Shown here in pieces: positions 25,916-35,273 of a stretch of 64,000 bases of DNA. The DNA is from Rhodonellum psychrophilum GCM71 = DSM 17998 (GTDB taxonomy: Bacteria; Bacteroidota; Bacteroidia; Cytophagales; Cyclobacteriaceae). A program made the position numbers and the translations under genes. The DNA lies in the NCBI RefSeq assembly GCF_000381545.1, contig NZ_KB906679.1:62001-126000 (forward strand), written 5' to 3'. The notes beneath the pieces are model-generated. The model worked only from the letters and a program-made list of their open reading frames with translations, had not been told where the DNA came from and did not search any database. The first letter of the stretch is position 1, and the number at the start of each line of letters is the position of its first letter.

Positions 25916-28900
25916 ATGAAAAAAAAGTTACCCAAACGAATGGTGTTTTACGCAAAAAGCACTTTCAGAATTCTGGCGCTGCAACTGGTTTTTTCCCAGT
26001 GGGTATTCGCAAATCAATCAAGTGAGCAGGACTCCAACCAGGACAAAACGCGTTTCGAAGAAACCGAAAAGAGGGGAGGGAATATACTAAATCCCAGAGA
26101 AATTCAGGCAGAGGCAAAAGAAAGTGCAAATGTCCAAATCCTGAACAAGACAAGCTTGGTGCAACAGGAAATCAAGGGAAAAGTCATTGATTTAAAAAGA
26201 AACGAGCCCATCGTGGGAGCCACCGTGATTGTGAAAGGGACCAATATCGGTTCGGTCACCGACTTTGACGGAAATTTCACCCTCTTGGTGCCAGAGGGAA
26301 GCAGGGAAATTGTGGTTTCTTATCTGGGCTATACCGCCCAAACCCTTCAAATTGGGAATCAAACCTTTTTCACGGTCAACTTGGAAGATGAGGGAGCCTT
26401 ATTGGACGAGTTCGTGATTTTGGGTTATGATGTCCAGCGCAAAAAGGACCTGACAGGTGCTGTGGCCATCGTCAATATGGACGAAATTAAATCCTTACCC
26501 GTGGCAAGTGTGGAATCGATGCTTGTGGGTAGGGCTCCTGGCGTCCAGGTCTTGTCGGACAATGGACCAGGTGGGAATGTATCCATTAGAATCAGGGGTT
26601 TTGGGACAGTGAACAACAATGACCCACTTTATGTAATCGATGGAACACCGGTTTCCAATGGACTGAATTCCATCAATCCTCAGGATATTGAGTCCCTTCA
26701 GGTATTGAAAGATGCTGCGGCTTCTTCGATATATGGTTCAAGAGCCGCTAATGGTGTGGTGATCATCACCACCAAAAAAGGGAAGTCGGTCATACCTACG
26801 ATTACACTAGATGCTTATACTGGATTTCAACAGGCATTTAACCTTCCCAAAATGCTTTCGGCACAGCAATATGGGGATCAATTGTGGAAAGCCAGCATCA
26901 ATGATGGAAGAACTCCTGCTTCGGATGTGTATGGGAAAGATCCATTGAACCCAAGGATTCCCCAATGGCTCAATGCCAACCAAACCATTCCTTCCGCTGA
27001 TGTGGATTGGGTCAATGAAATATTCAGAACGGCTCCCGTGCAATCCTACAACCTGACGGTGGCAAAAGGCGGAGAAGATTCCAACCATGTCTTGTCGCTT
27101 GGTTATTTCAATCAGGATGGTATCATCAAACACACAGGTTTTGACCGGTACTCCCTTCGGTACAACTCAGAATATACCCTCAAAAAATTCCTGAACATCG
27201 GTCAAAATTTCACGGCCTCTTTGACCAAGACCAATGATGTGGCCACCAATAGTTCTTTAGGGAGTATTGTCTATGATGCGTTTCAGTTTCCATCCATTGT
27301 TCCGGTAAGGGATATCAATGGAAGCTTCGGTGGCAATCCACTCAACGATATCAGCAATCCTCTGGGCAATCTTTTCAGACAAAAAGACAATACCAAAAAC
27401 AGGATCAAGTTGATGGGAAATGTCTATGGGGATGTGAAAATCAATGACAACCTGAATTTCAGGTCCAATTTTGGGCTTGATTTTGAAAATTTCAATCAAC
27501 GGTCTTTTGCGCCGATTTACAATGAGTTGCTTTCGCAAAGGGTTGTCAACAGCCTGTCCGACAATAGTTCTTTCTATTATCAATTGGCTTGGACAAACAC
27601 CCTGAATTATAATAAGAAATTCGGCAACAGTACCTTGGATCTTCTTTTGGGCCAGGAATCGATTGAAAATTATGCAGAACTAAAAAGCGCTTCCAGAGAA
27701 GGCTTTCTGTATGAAGATCCCAATTTTCAATATTTAAGTTACGGTACACAAAACCAGCAAAACTCAGGGAGCGCCAGCAAATGGAATTTACTTTCCTTCT
27801 TTGGAAAGGCCAATTATGCCCTAAAAGACAAATATCTGTTTTCAGCCACATTGCGGTATGACGGTACTTCAAGATTGGCAAACAATAAATGGGATGTGTT
27901 TCCAGCTTTCTCAGCAGGCTGGCGCTTAAGCGAAGAAGATTTTCTTGATCTTGGACCAAAGGTAAATGAGTTGAAAATAAGGGGGAGTTGGGGCCGGACC
28001 GGAAACCAGCAGGTGCCCACTTATTCCACATTGGCAAGTTTTCAGAACAACATCAACTATTCCAATTATGCCATCGATGGTGCACAGGAAAATGTATCCA
28101 TTGGCCTTGTGGAGACCCGTGTAGCCAATTCCAATCTGAATTGGGAACTGACCACCCAAAGCGGTGTGGGAATCGATTTGGAAATGTTTGACAATAAATT
28201 GGTGATCACGGCCGATTATTTCAATAAAACCACGGACAACCTATTGATTTATGCGCCCATCCCGCCGACTTATGGAGGAACAAATGATGGCGTTTGGACC
28301 AATGGTGGTAAAATGAGAAACCATGGATTTGAACTTGGGTCAAAATACAGCGGCCAAGCCGGAAATGTATTTTACAATGTAGGCTTGAATTATTCCTTCT
28401 ACAAAAACAAGTTGGTGGAGCTGAATCCCGGAGTGAATTATTTGGGTATTCCCGCCTCTTCTTTACACAGTGTCAATTTTGGCCAGGAAGTTTCGCGAAC
28501 GCTTGCAGGACAGCCTATCGGCACCTTCTTTGGATATGATGCGATCGGGATTTTTCAAAGCGAAGAAGAAATTGCATCCTATGGCCTCCAGCCTAATGCG
28601 CGTCCAGGTGATTTGAAGTTCAAGGATATCAATGGCGACGGCCTGATCAATGCCCAAGACAGGACAGCTATCGGCTCTCCACATCCGAAAGCGATCATTG
28701 GATTCAATACCAACCTGTATTACAGAGGATTTGATATGGCATTGTTCTTCAATGCCTCTCTGGGGCACAAGATTTACAACCTGACCAAGTACAAAACCTT
28801 GTTTTTCAACCAATCTGCCTACAACAAGTCCAGCGACATCATAAATGCCTGGTCTCCGCAGAATACACAAACCGGAATTCCAAGACTGAGTCTGGATGAT

Positions 28901-29191
28901 CCGAATGAAAACATCCGACCGTCTTCCTATTACCTTGAAAATGCATCTTTCTTGAAGTTGAACAACCTTCAATTGGGCTATAGTTTTCCTGCAAGCGCTT
29001 TTCAAAACATGGAATTGAGGTTGTATGCACAGGCTTCAAACTTATTTACCATCACCAACTACTCAGGAATGACACCTGAAATCGGACTTCAGAATTATTC
29101 TTCCAACAGTAGAAACTTGGATATTGGAGTTGACAGGGGTGTTTATCCTCCATCCAGGACTTTTATGGTAGGTTTCAATGTCAAATTTTAA
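25916..29191 (+). CDS. SusC/RagA-family TonB-linked outer membrane protein
   Basis: A 1091-residue outer-membrane transporter from ATG 25916 (an in-frame TTG at 25907 is less likely). A signal region (STFRILALQLVFSQWVFA) is followed by about 50 charged residues. A carboxypeptidase-regulatory-like domain follows (KGKVIDLKRNEPIVGATVIV, GSVTDFDGNFTL). The TonB plug comes next (DEFVILGYDVQRKKDLTGAV, VSIRIRGFGTVNNNDPLYVI). A large beta-barrel ends in a terminal strand PSRTFMVGFNVKF with the expected final aromatic. No STN signalling domain is present, so it is not expected to signal to an anti-sigma factor, unlike the second SusC in the window. It imports an unknown nutrient with the SusD protein encoded next. 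Confidence 0.95.
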   Translation: MKKKLPKRMVFYAKSTFRILALQLVFSQWVFANQSSEQDSNQDKTRFEETEKRGGNILNPREIQAEAKESANVQILNKTSLVQQEIKGKVIDLKRNEPIVGATVIVKGTNIGSVTDFDGNFTLLVPEGSREIVVSYLGYTAQTLQIGNQTFFTVNLEDEGALLDEFVILGYDVQRKKDLTGAVAIVNMDEIKSLPVASVESMLVGRAPGVQVLSDNGPGGNVSIRIRGFGTVNNNDPLYVIDGTPVSNGLNSINPQDIESLQVLKDAAASSIYGSRAANGVVIITTKKGKSVIPTITLDAYTGFQQAFNLPKMLSAQQYGDQLWKASINDGRTPASDVYGKDPLNPRIPQWLNANQTIPSADVDWVNEIFRTAPVQSYNLTVAKGGEDSNHVLSLGYFNQDGIIKHTGFDRYSLRYNSEYTLKKFLNIGQNFTASLTKTNDVATNSSLGSIVYDAFQFPSIVPVRDINGSFGGNPLNDISNPLGNLFRQKDNTKNRIKLMGNVYGDVKINDNLNFRSNFGLDFENFNQRSFAPIYNELLSQRVVNSLSDNSSFYYQLAWTNTLNYNKKFGNSTLDLLLGQESIENYAELKSASREGFLYEDPNFQYLSYGTQNQQNSGSASKWNLLSFFGKANYALKDKYLFSATLRYDGTSRLANNKWDVFPAFSAGWRLSEEDFLDLGPKVNELKIRGSWGRTGNQQVPTYSTLASFQNNINYSNYAIDGAQENVSIGLVETRVANSNLNWELTTQSGVGIDLEMFDNKLVITADYFNKTTDNLLIYAPIPPTYGGTNDGVWTNGGKMRNHGFELGSKYSGQAGNVFYNVGLNYSFYKNKLVELNPGVNYLGIPASSLHSVNFGQEVSRTLAGQPIGTFFGYDAIGIFQSEEEIASYGLQPNARPGDLKFKDINGDGLINAQDRTAIGSPHPKAIIGFNTNLYYRGFDMALFFNASLGHKIYNLTKYKTLFFNQSAYNKSSDIINAWSPQNTQTGIPRLSLDDPNENIRPSSYYLENASFLKLNNLQLGYSFPASAFQNMELRLYAQASNLFTITNYSGMTPEIGLQNYSSNSRNLDIGVDRGVYPPSRTFMVGFNVKF

Positions 29192-29202
29192 ATTAAGAAA
29201 GA

Positions 29203-30870
29203 ATGAAAAATCAACGCTATAATTTCAGCCGGCTATTGGTATTTATTGGAATATTGGGTACGTCTCTGGCCTGTTCTTCTGATTATTTGGAGGAAGTGCC
29301 CTATGGTGAGGTATCTCCCTCCAACATGTCCAATCCCGAAAATATTGAACGCGCCATCATCGCAGCCTACAGCAGCCTAAACGGTCAGTTTGACAATGCC
29401 ACAAGTGGATTCAACTCTCCTGCTTCCAATTGGAGTTTCGGGGACGTGGTTTCTGACGATGCCTACAAAGGTGGGGGAGGAACCGGCGACCAAAACCAGA
29501 TTCACCAACTGGAAATATTCAATACCACCCCGGTGATCACAGATGTGCAAAGAAAATGGTTGGCGCTCTATGAAGGGATCAAAAGAACCAATTATGCATT
29601 GAATCTTTTGAAAGATTCAGAAACATTTGATACGGATTTGAAATCGATCAGGGAAGGAGAACTCAAGTTTCTGAGAGGGCATTATTATTTCGAATTGAAA
29701 AAAATCTACAAAAACGTCCCTTTCATCGATGAATCGGTGGTGGAGATTCAGGATTTTTATGTGGGAAACAAAAGTCTTACGGACGAAGCCTTGTGGGGAA
29801 AAATTGAAGCGGACTTCAATGCAGCTTCAAGTCTACTGCCAATGGAGCAATCCGATGCAGGAAGGCCAACCAAAATGGCTGCGATGGCCTATCTCGCCAA
29901 AACGTACGTTTTCCAATCCAAATGGCAATTGGCCTTGACTGCTTCCAATGAAGTGATCAGTTCGGGGAAGTATAAACTTCATGCCGATTTTAGAGATGTT
30001 TTTTTACCGGAGAATGACAATAGCCGCGAGATCATCTTTGCTGTCCAGCATTCTGTCAACGATGGAGAGCCAAGGCATTTCAATGGATCCATCGGTGACA
30101 GACTTTCGGCACCAGGAGGTCCCCATTATCCCCAATATGGATTTCATCGGCCAAGTCAAAATCTAATTGCCAGTTTCCGGACAAATGAAAGCGGAATGCC
30201 TTTGCTTGATTCAAATGGCAATTCCGATTTCGTCGACCCCCGATTGGATCATACTGTGGGAAGGCCGGGAATACCCTATTTGGATCTTGATATATTGTAT
30301 CAAGCCAATTGGGCCAGGGATCTTGCGACCTATGGTCAATTTTCGCCAAAGAAGAGAATAGTTTCACCACTGTCCAATTTTCAGGTAAAGGTGTGGCCGT
30401 ATATCAGTTCACTCAATTATTATATCATCAGGTATGCCGATCTGTTGCTATGGAAAGCAGAAGCACAGGTAGAATTGGGTGATTTGGAAGGTGCTAGGGA
30501 GACCGTGAATTTGGTAAGGCAAAGGGCCAAATCCTCTCAAGTGGTCAAAAATCTTGGAGGAAACGCACCGGCTGCCAATTATGCAATTGAGGTGTATTCA
30601 GCTTCTTGGACCGATGCCGCCGTTGCAAGACAAGCCGTTAGATTGGAGAGAAGGCTGGAATTGGCCATGGAAGGGCATAGATTCTTTGACTTGGTCAGAT
30701 GGGATATTGCGGATCAGGTGATGAATGCTTATTTCGATAAGGAAAAAACACTCAGATCCCATTTGACCAACGCCAAGTTCCAAAAAGGAAAACATGAATA
30801 TTTCCCGATTCCGCAATTGTATATCGATATGGTAGGTGCTGAGAATGTCCTTCAAAACCCAGGATATTAG
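29203..30870 (+). CDS. SusD/RagB-family nutrient-binding outer membrane lipoprotein
   Basis: A 555-residue lipoprotein, signal LLVFIGILGTSLAC with lipidated cysteine, then the family start SSDYLEEVPYGEVSPSNM. The N-terminal TPR-like SusD fold is seen (YEGIKRTNYALNLL, FLRGHYYFELKKIYKNVPFI), and the RagB C-terminal end has RRLELAMEGHRFFDLVRW and KHEYFPIPQLYIDM. It forms the lid of the SusC transporter encoded 11 bases upstream. No glycoside hydrolase or peptidase follows in the operon, so the substrate is unknown. A terminator follows at once. Confidence 0.95.
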   Translation: MKNQRYNFSRLLVFIGILGTSLACSSDYLEEVPYGEVSPSNMSNPENIERAIIAAYSSLNGQFDNATSGFNSPASNWSFGDVVSDDAYKGGGGTGDQNQIHQLEIFNTTPVITDVQRKWLALYEGIKRTNYALNLLKDSETFDTDLKSIREGELKFLRGHYYFELKKIYKNVPFIDESVVEIQDFYVGNKSLTDEALWGKIEADFNAASSLLPMEQSDAGRPTKMAAMAYLAKTYVFQSKWQLALTASNEVISSGKYKLHADFRDVFLPENDNSREIIFAVQHSVNDGEPRHFNGSIGDRLSAPGGPHYPQYGFHRPSQNLIASFRTNESGMPLLDSNGNSDFVDPRLDHTVGRPGIPYLDLDILYQANWARDLATYGQFSPKKRIVSPLSNFQVKVWPYISSLNYYIIRYADLLLWKAEAQVELGDLEGARETVNLVRQRAKSSQVVKNLGGNAPAANYAIEVYSASWTDAAVARQAVRLERRLELAMEGHRFFDLVRWDIADQVMNAYFDKEKTLRSHLTNAKFQKGKHEYFPIPQLYIDMVGAENVLQNPGY

Positions 30871-30889
30871 TGCTCTTTGATTTTTTTGA

Positions 30890-30928
30890 GAAGGGTGGCT
30901 CTTTTTTGGGTCACCCTTTTTTTTTTAT
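30890..30928 (+). terminator. Rho-independent terminator after the first SusD gene
   Basis: AAGGGTGGC pairs with GTCACCCTT across a T-rich loop and runs into a T-tract. It lies 20 bases past the SusD stop codon. Confidence 0.85.
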
Positions 30929-31136
30929 GGGATGTGCTGTAATCGGATTTGGCTTTTATATTTTTTATAAAATTCCGGCTAAAAAACATGCTTATTTTTT
31001 ATATTTAAACTTTATATAATTATATTCAATTCGGGAAACCGATTCTTTTATTTTTAAAATACAAGGGATTGGAGTCTGTTTTTTGGTTTTTTTTAAGGCT
31101 CTTTTTTAAATCTAAACCTCAGGAGGAGTGTCCGCT

Positions 31137-31634
31137 ATGTTGATTATTGTGATGGGATTGCCCGGATCAGGGAAAAGTTATTTTGCAAGGAGATTGGCCA
31201 AGCAGCTCGGGGCGGTGTATGTGGGCAGTGACGAACTTCGGAGAAAAATGGGTTTGCTGGGAAAATACAAGATCGAAAACAGGATTTCCGTTTACAATGA
31301 AATGATCAAGACTTCCAAGGAGCTGCTTATCAAGGGGGAAGATGTGGTCATGGATGGTACTTTTTACCTTCAATTCATGCGGGATATGGCAATCTGCATG
31401 GCCAAAACCCTTTCTTTCGAGGTTTTCATCATTCTGGTAGAGGCAGAAGATACCCTGATTGGACAGCGACTTTCCATGCCCAGGGAAGACAGCGAGGCCG
31501 ATCTGGCGGTTCACTATCAGATAAAAGGAGAGTTTGATCCTTTGTCGGAGCCCCATTTATTGATCCAATCCACGAATGAGAATTTGGAGGAGAATCTTGA
31601 AAAAGCAAAGCATTTTTTGGAAAAAGTCAATTGA
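31137..31634 (+). CDS. P-loop kinase-like AAA protein (COG0645 type)
   Basis: A 165-residue protein. Walker A is GLPGSGKSYFAR at the N-terminus; GSDELRRKMG and VVMDGTFYLQFMRDMA give the acidic and lid regions expected for a small kinase fold. I choose ATG 31137 because AGGAGG lies ten bases upstream; a GTG at 31128 is inside that site. It resembles the kinase-like half of a two-part family in which a COG0645 domain is fused behind a COG2187 phosphotransferase-like domain. Here the COG2187-like protein is a separate gene 21 bases downstream, so the pair probably acts together. Substrate unknown. Confidence 0.83.
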   Translation: MLIIVMGLPGSGKSYFARRLAKQLGAVYVGSDELRRKMGLLGKYKIENRISVYNEMIKTSKELLIKGEDVVMDGTFYLQFMRDMAICMAKTLSFEVFIILVEAEDTLIGQRLSMPREDSEADLAVHYQIKGEFDPLSEPHLLIQSTNENLEENLEKAKHFLEKVN

Positions 31635-31655
31635 TGAAGCAAAGAAAAAGACAAG

Positions 31656-32663
31656 ATGGACCAGGAAGAGGTTAGGGAATTGATGGCCAAGGGTTTTTTT
31701 ATGGACAAACCCATAAATGGAACATTGGAAGAAACCAATATTTCCTGGGTGATTCTCAGCGCTACGCATGCCTTCAAGATCAAGAAGCCTTTGAAACTTT
31801 CCTTTTTGGACTATTCGACCCTTGCCTTGAGGAGAAAATATTGCGAAAAGGAAGTGGAGCTCAACCGCCGATTTTCCCCCATCTACCTCAATGCTTTTCC
31901 CATCAGGCGAAATGGAGACCAATGGGAAATTGGAGGCTTTGCCGGGGAAGTGATCGACTATGCCGTGGTCATGAAAAGACTGGTTAGTGGAAAACGAATG
32001 GATATCCTTTTGTCTAAAAACAAAGTCACCGAAGATGAAATCTCCATTTTGGCCGGGCAATTGGGCTTGTTTCACCATGCCTCTGTGAAAGTCAAGCGGC
32101 CATTTGAACTTGGGTCAGCTCAGGGGGTTTTCAACGATTTGATGTCCATCCAAGCAATCGCCACCAAGGAATTGGATGGTAAATACCAGGAATGGATACC
32201 GGAATTGGTGGCATGGAGCGATGCTTTTTTGACCAAAAACGAAGCGAGATTTCGCCAGAGGATAGAGAAGGGGTATATGCGGGATGTCCACGGTGATCTT
32301 CACAGCGGCAATATTTTCCTGTACAAGAAACCCATTCTTTTTGATTGCATCGAATTTTCGGATGAATACCGACAGATCGATATCTTGTATGAAATCGCAT
32401 TTCTTTACATGGATCTGGAATTTTTTGGAAAACCTGAATTGGCCAAGAAGTTATTGAGGGTTTATAATGCTGTTTTTCCATGCTTTCCGGAAGCCCTTGA
32501 CAAGGAGATTTTTAACTATTTCAAATGTCTTCGGGCCAATGTCAGGGCAAAAGTACATTTGCTCAATGCGCAATCGGCAAGCCACACCAAGTCAAAATCG
32601 CTACATCTACTCAAAGGAAAGGGCTATCTCGAATTGGCTATGAAATACAAGGATTCAATGTAG
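31656..32663 (+). CDS. COG2187-type aminoglycoside phosphotransferase-like protein
   Basis: A 335-residue cytosolic protein of the APH kinase-like fold. It shows ILSATHAFKIKKPLKLSFLD as the ATP-lysine region, the catalytic-loop pattern DVHGDLHSGNIFL, and ILFDCIEFSDEYRQIDILYE as the metal-binding and following strand. These match the COG2187 group, which phosphorylates unknown small molecules. It is not evidence of antibiotic resistance. It is co-transcribed with the small P-loop kinase upstream (21-base gap), the partner with which it is fused in many other bacteria. Confidence 0.85.
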   Translation: MDQEEVRELMAKGFFMDKPINGTLEETNISWVILSATHAFKIKKPLKLSFLDYSTLALRRKYCEKEVELNRRFSPIYLNAFPIRRNGDQWEIGGFAGEVIDYAVVMKRLVSGKRMDILLSKNKVTEDEISILAGQLGLFHHASVKVKRPFELGSAQGVFNDLMSIQAIATKELDGKYQEWIPELVAWSDAFLTKNEARFRQRIEKGYMRDVHGDLHSGNIFLYKKPILFDCIEFSDEYRQIDILYEIAFLYMDLEFFGKPELAKKLLRVYNAVFPCFPEALDKEIFNYFKCLRANVRAKVHLLNAQSASHTKSKSLHLLKGKGYLELAMKYKDSM

Positions 32664-34046
32664 TGGATGGAAGAAAAAGCATGAAAAATCCTCAGAATAG
32701 ATCCCAATTCCTTTGTTGATAAATTTCAAAAATTATTTATGGATTTTCGCTTTCATGCAAGAAGACGTATTCATTCCAAAACCAATTTTTCATGCAAAGT
32801 CCGCCAAGAGATAAAATCCCAATAGTTATCATTTGCCGGAATCCATTTCTGGTCTCCCTAAAAATCTTTGCGTACTCTGCGAAATACTTCGCGCGCGCTG
32901 CGTGAAAATATTCAGAACCAATTTTCGCGCAAAGTCCGCGGAGAACATCGCAAAGTCCGCCAAGAGATAAAATCCCAATAGTTATCATTTACCGGAATCA
33001 ATTTCTGGTCTCCCTAAAAATCTTTGCGTACTCTGCGGAACACTTCGCGCGCTCTGCGTGAAAATATCCAGAATTATTTTTTCACGCAAATTCCGCGGAG
33101 AACATCGCAAAGTCCGCCAAGAGATAAAATCCCAATAGTTATCACTTGCCGGAATCCATTTCTAGTCTCCCTAAAAATCTTTGCGTACTCTGCGAAATAC
33201 TTAGCGCGCTCTGCGTGAAAATATTTCAAAACCAATTTTCACGCAAAGTCCGCAGAGAACTTCGCAAAGTTCGCCAAGAGATAAAATATCAATAGTTATC
33301 ATTTACCGGAATCTATTTCTGGTCTTCCTAAAAATCTTTGCGTACTCTGCGAAACACTTAGCGCGCTCTGCGTGAAAATATTTCAAAACCAATTTTCACG
33401 CAAAGTCCGCAGAGAACTTCGCAAAGTCCGCCAAGAAATAAAATCCCAATAGTTATCATTTACCGGAATCCATTTCTGGTCTTCCTAAAAATCTTTGCGT
33501 ACTCTGCGAAATACTTAGCGCCCTCTGCGTGAAAATATTCCAAAACCAATTTTCACGCAAAGTTCGCCAAGAGATAAAATATCAATAGTTATCATTTTCC
33601 GGAATCCATTTCTGGTCTCCCTAAAAATCTTTGCGTACTCTGCGAAATACTTAGCGCCCTCTGCGTGAAAATATTCAGAATTATTTTTTCACGCAAAGTC
33701 CGCGGAGAACATCGAAAAGCCCGCTGAGAGATGAAATTTCAACCATTTTCATCAAGGAAAATCAATTTCCAGAGAGCGAAAAATCTTTGCCTACTCTGCG
33801 AAACACTTAGCGCCCGCTGCGTGAAAATATTCAGAACCAATTGAACAAGAAAAGCCTGCTAAGAAATAAAGTTTGAACAATTATGGGATTGATCCGGCCA
33901 ATCTTGGATTTGTAGAAGGACTTCCCAATGGCAAATGGCTGTTTTTGTTTCAAAAATCCTTAAATTGAAATATGGTTTTTTAATCCAATTCATATTTAAA
34001 TTAAATACTACTCAAATCAATATAAGTTACATAAAATCAATATACT
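32664..34046. other. Long intergenic region dominated by a tandem array
   Basis: About 1.4 kb. It is mostly the 157-bp-period array described separately; after about 33850 some 190 AT-rich bases lead to the next gene. Open frames inside the array are repeat translations. Confidence 0.7.
32785..33845. repeat. Tandem array of seven 157-bp units with internal inverted repeats
   Basis: The marker AATAGTTATC (or a variant) starts at 32821, 32977, 33134, 33291, 33448, 33584 and, degraded, 33741: spacings 156, 157, 157, 157, 136 and 157. Each unit has a left arm such as TTTTCACGCAAAGTCCGC with CGCAAAGTCCGCCAAGAGAT. A central spacer ACCGGAATCCATTTCTGGTC follows, then an inverted right arm ATCTTTGCGTACTCTGCG with GCTCTGCGTGAAAAT. 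Each unit can thus fold into a long hairpin. The unit at 33448-33584 has lost 21 bases of the left arm. The TTTGCG/CTCTGCG words are a common Bacteroidota intergenic theme. Confidence 0.92.
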
Positions 34047-34505
34047 ATGAAATATTTTGCTCTTGTTATTCTAGTGCTGAATTTGACTACTCAATCGTTA
34101 TTTGCGCAGCAAGGAATACTGGAGGAAGATATCCGCAAGGAGCTCTATGCATTGATTGAGCAATACAACGAGGCCAGGGACAACAAGGATACTTTATTGC
34201 TCAAGACCATTTTGACCCCTGAAATCGATCAGTTGGTTTCCTCTGGGGAATGGAGAACAGGCATCGATCAGGCGATTGATGGGATGATGAGGAGTTCCGC
34301 GGCCAATCCCGGCAGCCGAAACTTGATCGTTGATAAAATTCGCTTGCTGGATCAGGCTTCAGCCATTTTGGATTGCCGGTATGAAATCGAAAATCCGGAT
34401 GGCCCCACCAGAAAAATGTGGAGTACCTTCCTGGCTGTCTTCACCGAAGGACGGTGGAAAATCACTGGAATCAGAAACATGTTGCCCACTTCAACCCAAA
34501 ACTAA
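34047..34505 (+). CDS. Secreted NTF2-like protein (DUF4440/SgcJ type)
   Basis: A 152-residue exported protein with signal MKYFALVILVLNLTTQSLFA, cleaved before QQG. The rest fits a SnoaL/DUF4440-like cone fold: LYALIEQYNEARDNKDTLLL as the first helix, LTPEIDQLVSSGEW, and closing strands TFLAVFTEGRWKITGIRNML. Members bind small ligands or act as scaffolds in the periplasm. It is followed after 7 bases by a secreted methyltransferase-like protein, so both are probably co-transcribed and exported together. Confidence 0.78.
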   Translation: MKYFALVILVLNLTTQSLFAQQGILEEDIRKELYALIEQYNEARDNKDTLLLKTILTPEIDQLVSSGEWRTGIDQAIDGMMRSSAANPGSRNLIVDKIRLLDQASAILDCRYEIENPDGPTRKMWSTFLAVFTEGRWKITGIRNMLPTSTQN

Positions 34506-34512
34506 CGCAGAG

Positions 34513-35160
34513 ATGAAATCAACTTTCAACATTCAAGCCATTTTGATATTTTTATTCGTAATCAGCATTGGAACAATTGCCTATGCACAAAATATGAAAG
34601 GCCAAGAATCCAGAGATGCCCGTGTAAAAGAATTCTTGGAGCAAAATAGATGGCAATGGCGTGACCTGAATATTCCCTATGAAGATGGGCAGGTATTGTA
34701 CAAGCTCATCATGGACAACAATTACCAATCCGCCTTGGAGATCGGCACTTCCACGGGGCATTCGACCATTTGGATTGCCTGGGCACTCAGCAAAACCGGT
34801 GGGAAATTGATCACTTTGGAAATGGATGAAAGGAGACAAAAGGAAGCCATCAAAAAACTGGAGGCTTTGGGACTTTCTGATTTTGTGGACTTCAGATTAG
34901 GAGATGCCCATCAAATCGTGAAAGAACTTGAAGGGCCTTTCGATTTTGTCTTTTCGGATGCAGACAAGGATTGGTATGTCCAATATTTCAAGGATACCGA
35001 TCCAAAGCTCAAAAAAGGAGGACGATTTACGGCACACAATGTCTTGAACAATATCGGTGGAATCCGCACATTTATGGAGTATGTTAAGGATCATCCGGGA
35101 TATGAAACCACAGTGGACAGGAGCAGTTCTTCAGGAATCTCTATCAGCCGCAAAAAATAG
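34513..35160 (+). CDS. Secreted class I O-methyltransferase-like protein
   Basis: With ATG 34513 the protein has 215 residues and begins with a signal peptide (IQAILIFLFVISIGTIAYA). The mature part is a class I methyltransferase fold of the O-methyltransferase type: YQSALEIGTSTGHSTIWIA is motif I, LITLEMDERRQKEAIKKL motif II, FDFVFSDADKDWYVQYF motif IV with the metal-binding aspartates, and LKKGGRFTAHNVL. An exported SAM-dependent enzyme is odd because SAM is cytosolic; the domain may bind another ligand or scavenge SAM. The signal sequence looks convincing. It is the second gene of a two-gene operon. Confidence 0.82.
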   Translation: MKSTFNIQAILIFLFVISIGTIAYAQNMKGQESRDARVKEFLEQNRWQWRDLNIPYEDGQVLYKLIMDNNYQSALEIGTSTGHSTIWIAWALSKTGGKLITLEMDERRQKEAIKKLEALGLSDFVDFRLGDAHQIVKELEGPFDFVFSDADKDWYVQYFKDTDPKLKKGGRFTAHNVLNNIGGIRTFMEYVKDHPGYETTVDRSSSSGISISRKK

Positions 35161-35237
35161 GGCGGGAAGAGAAATGGTCCAATACTGCCGTTATCAATTT
35201 TTTTAGGAGGGGAGGAAAAAAAGACAATCTTTTATAC

Positions 35238-35267
35238 ATGAATAGGGCTCCATGAAACCCTATTCAT
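35238..35267. terminator. Perfect inverted repeat between convergent genes
   Basis: ATGAATAGGG (35238-35247) pairs with CCCTATTCAT (35258-35267). It lies between the convergent methyltransferase and ROK genes and could terminate in both directions, though there is no strong T-tract directly after it. Confidence 0.5.
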
Positions 35268-35273
35268 TGACCC

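Noticed and set aside
31656-32663. The aminoglycoside-phosphotransferase-like protein as an antibiotic resistance gene
   Set aside because: It fits the COG2187 group, which is not linked with resistance, and it is paired with a kinase-like gene of the same system.
32785-33845. The tandem array as a CRISPR array
   Set aside because: Units are 157 bases and conserved over their full length; there are no unique spacers of constant length and no cas genes nearby.
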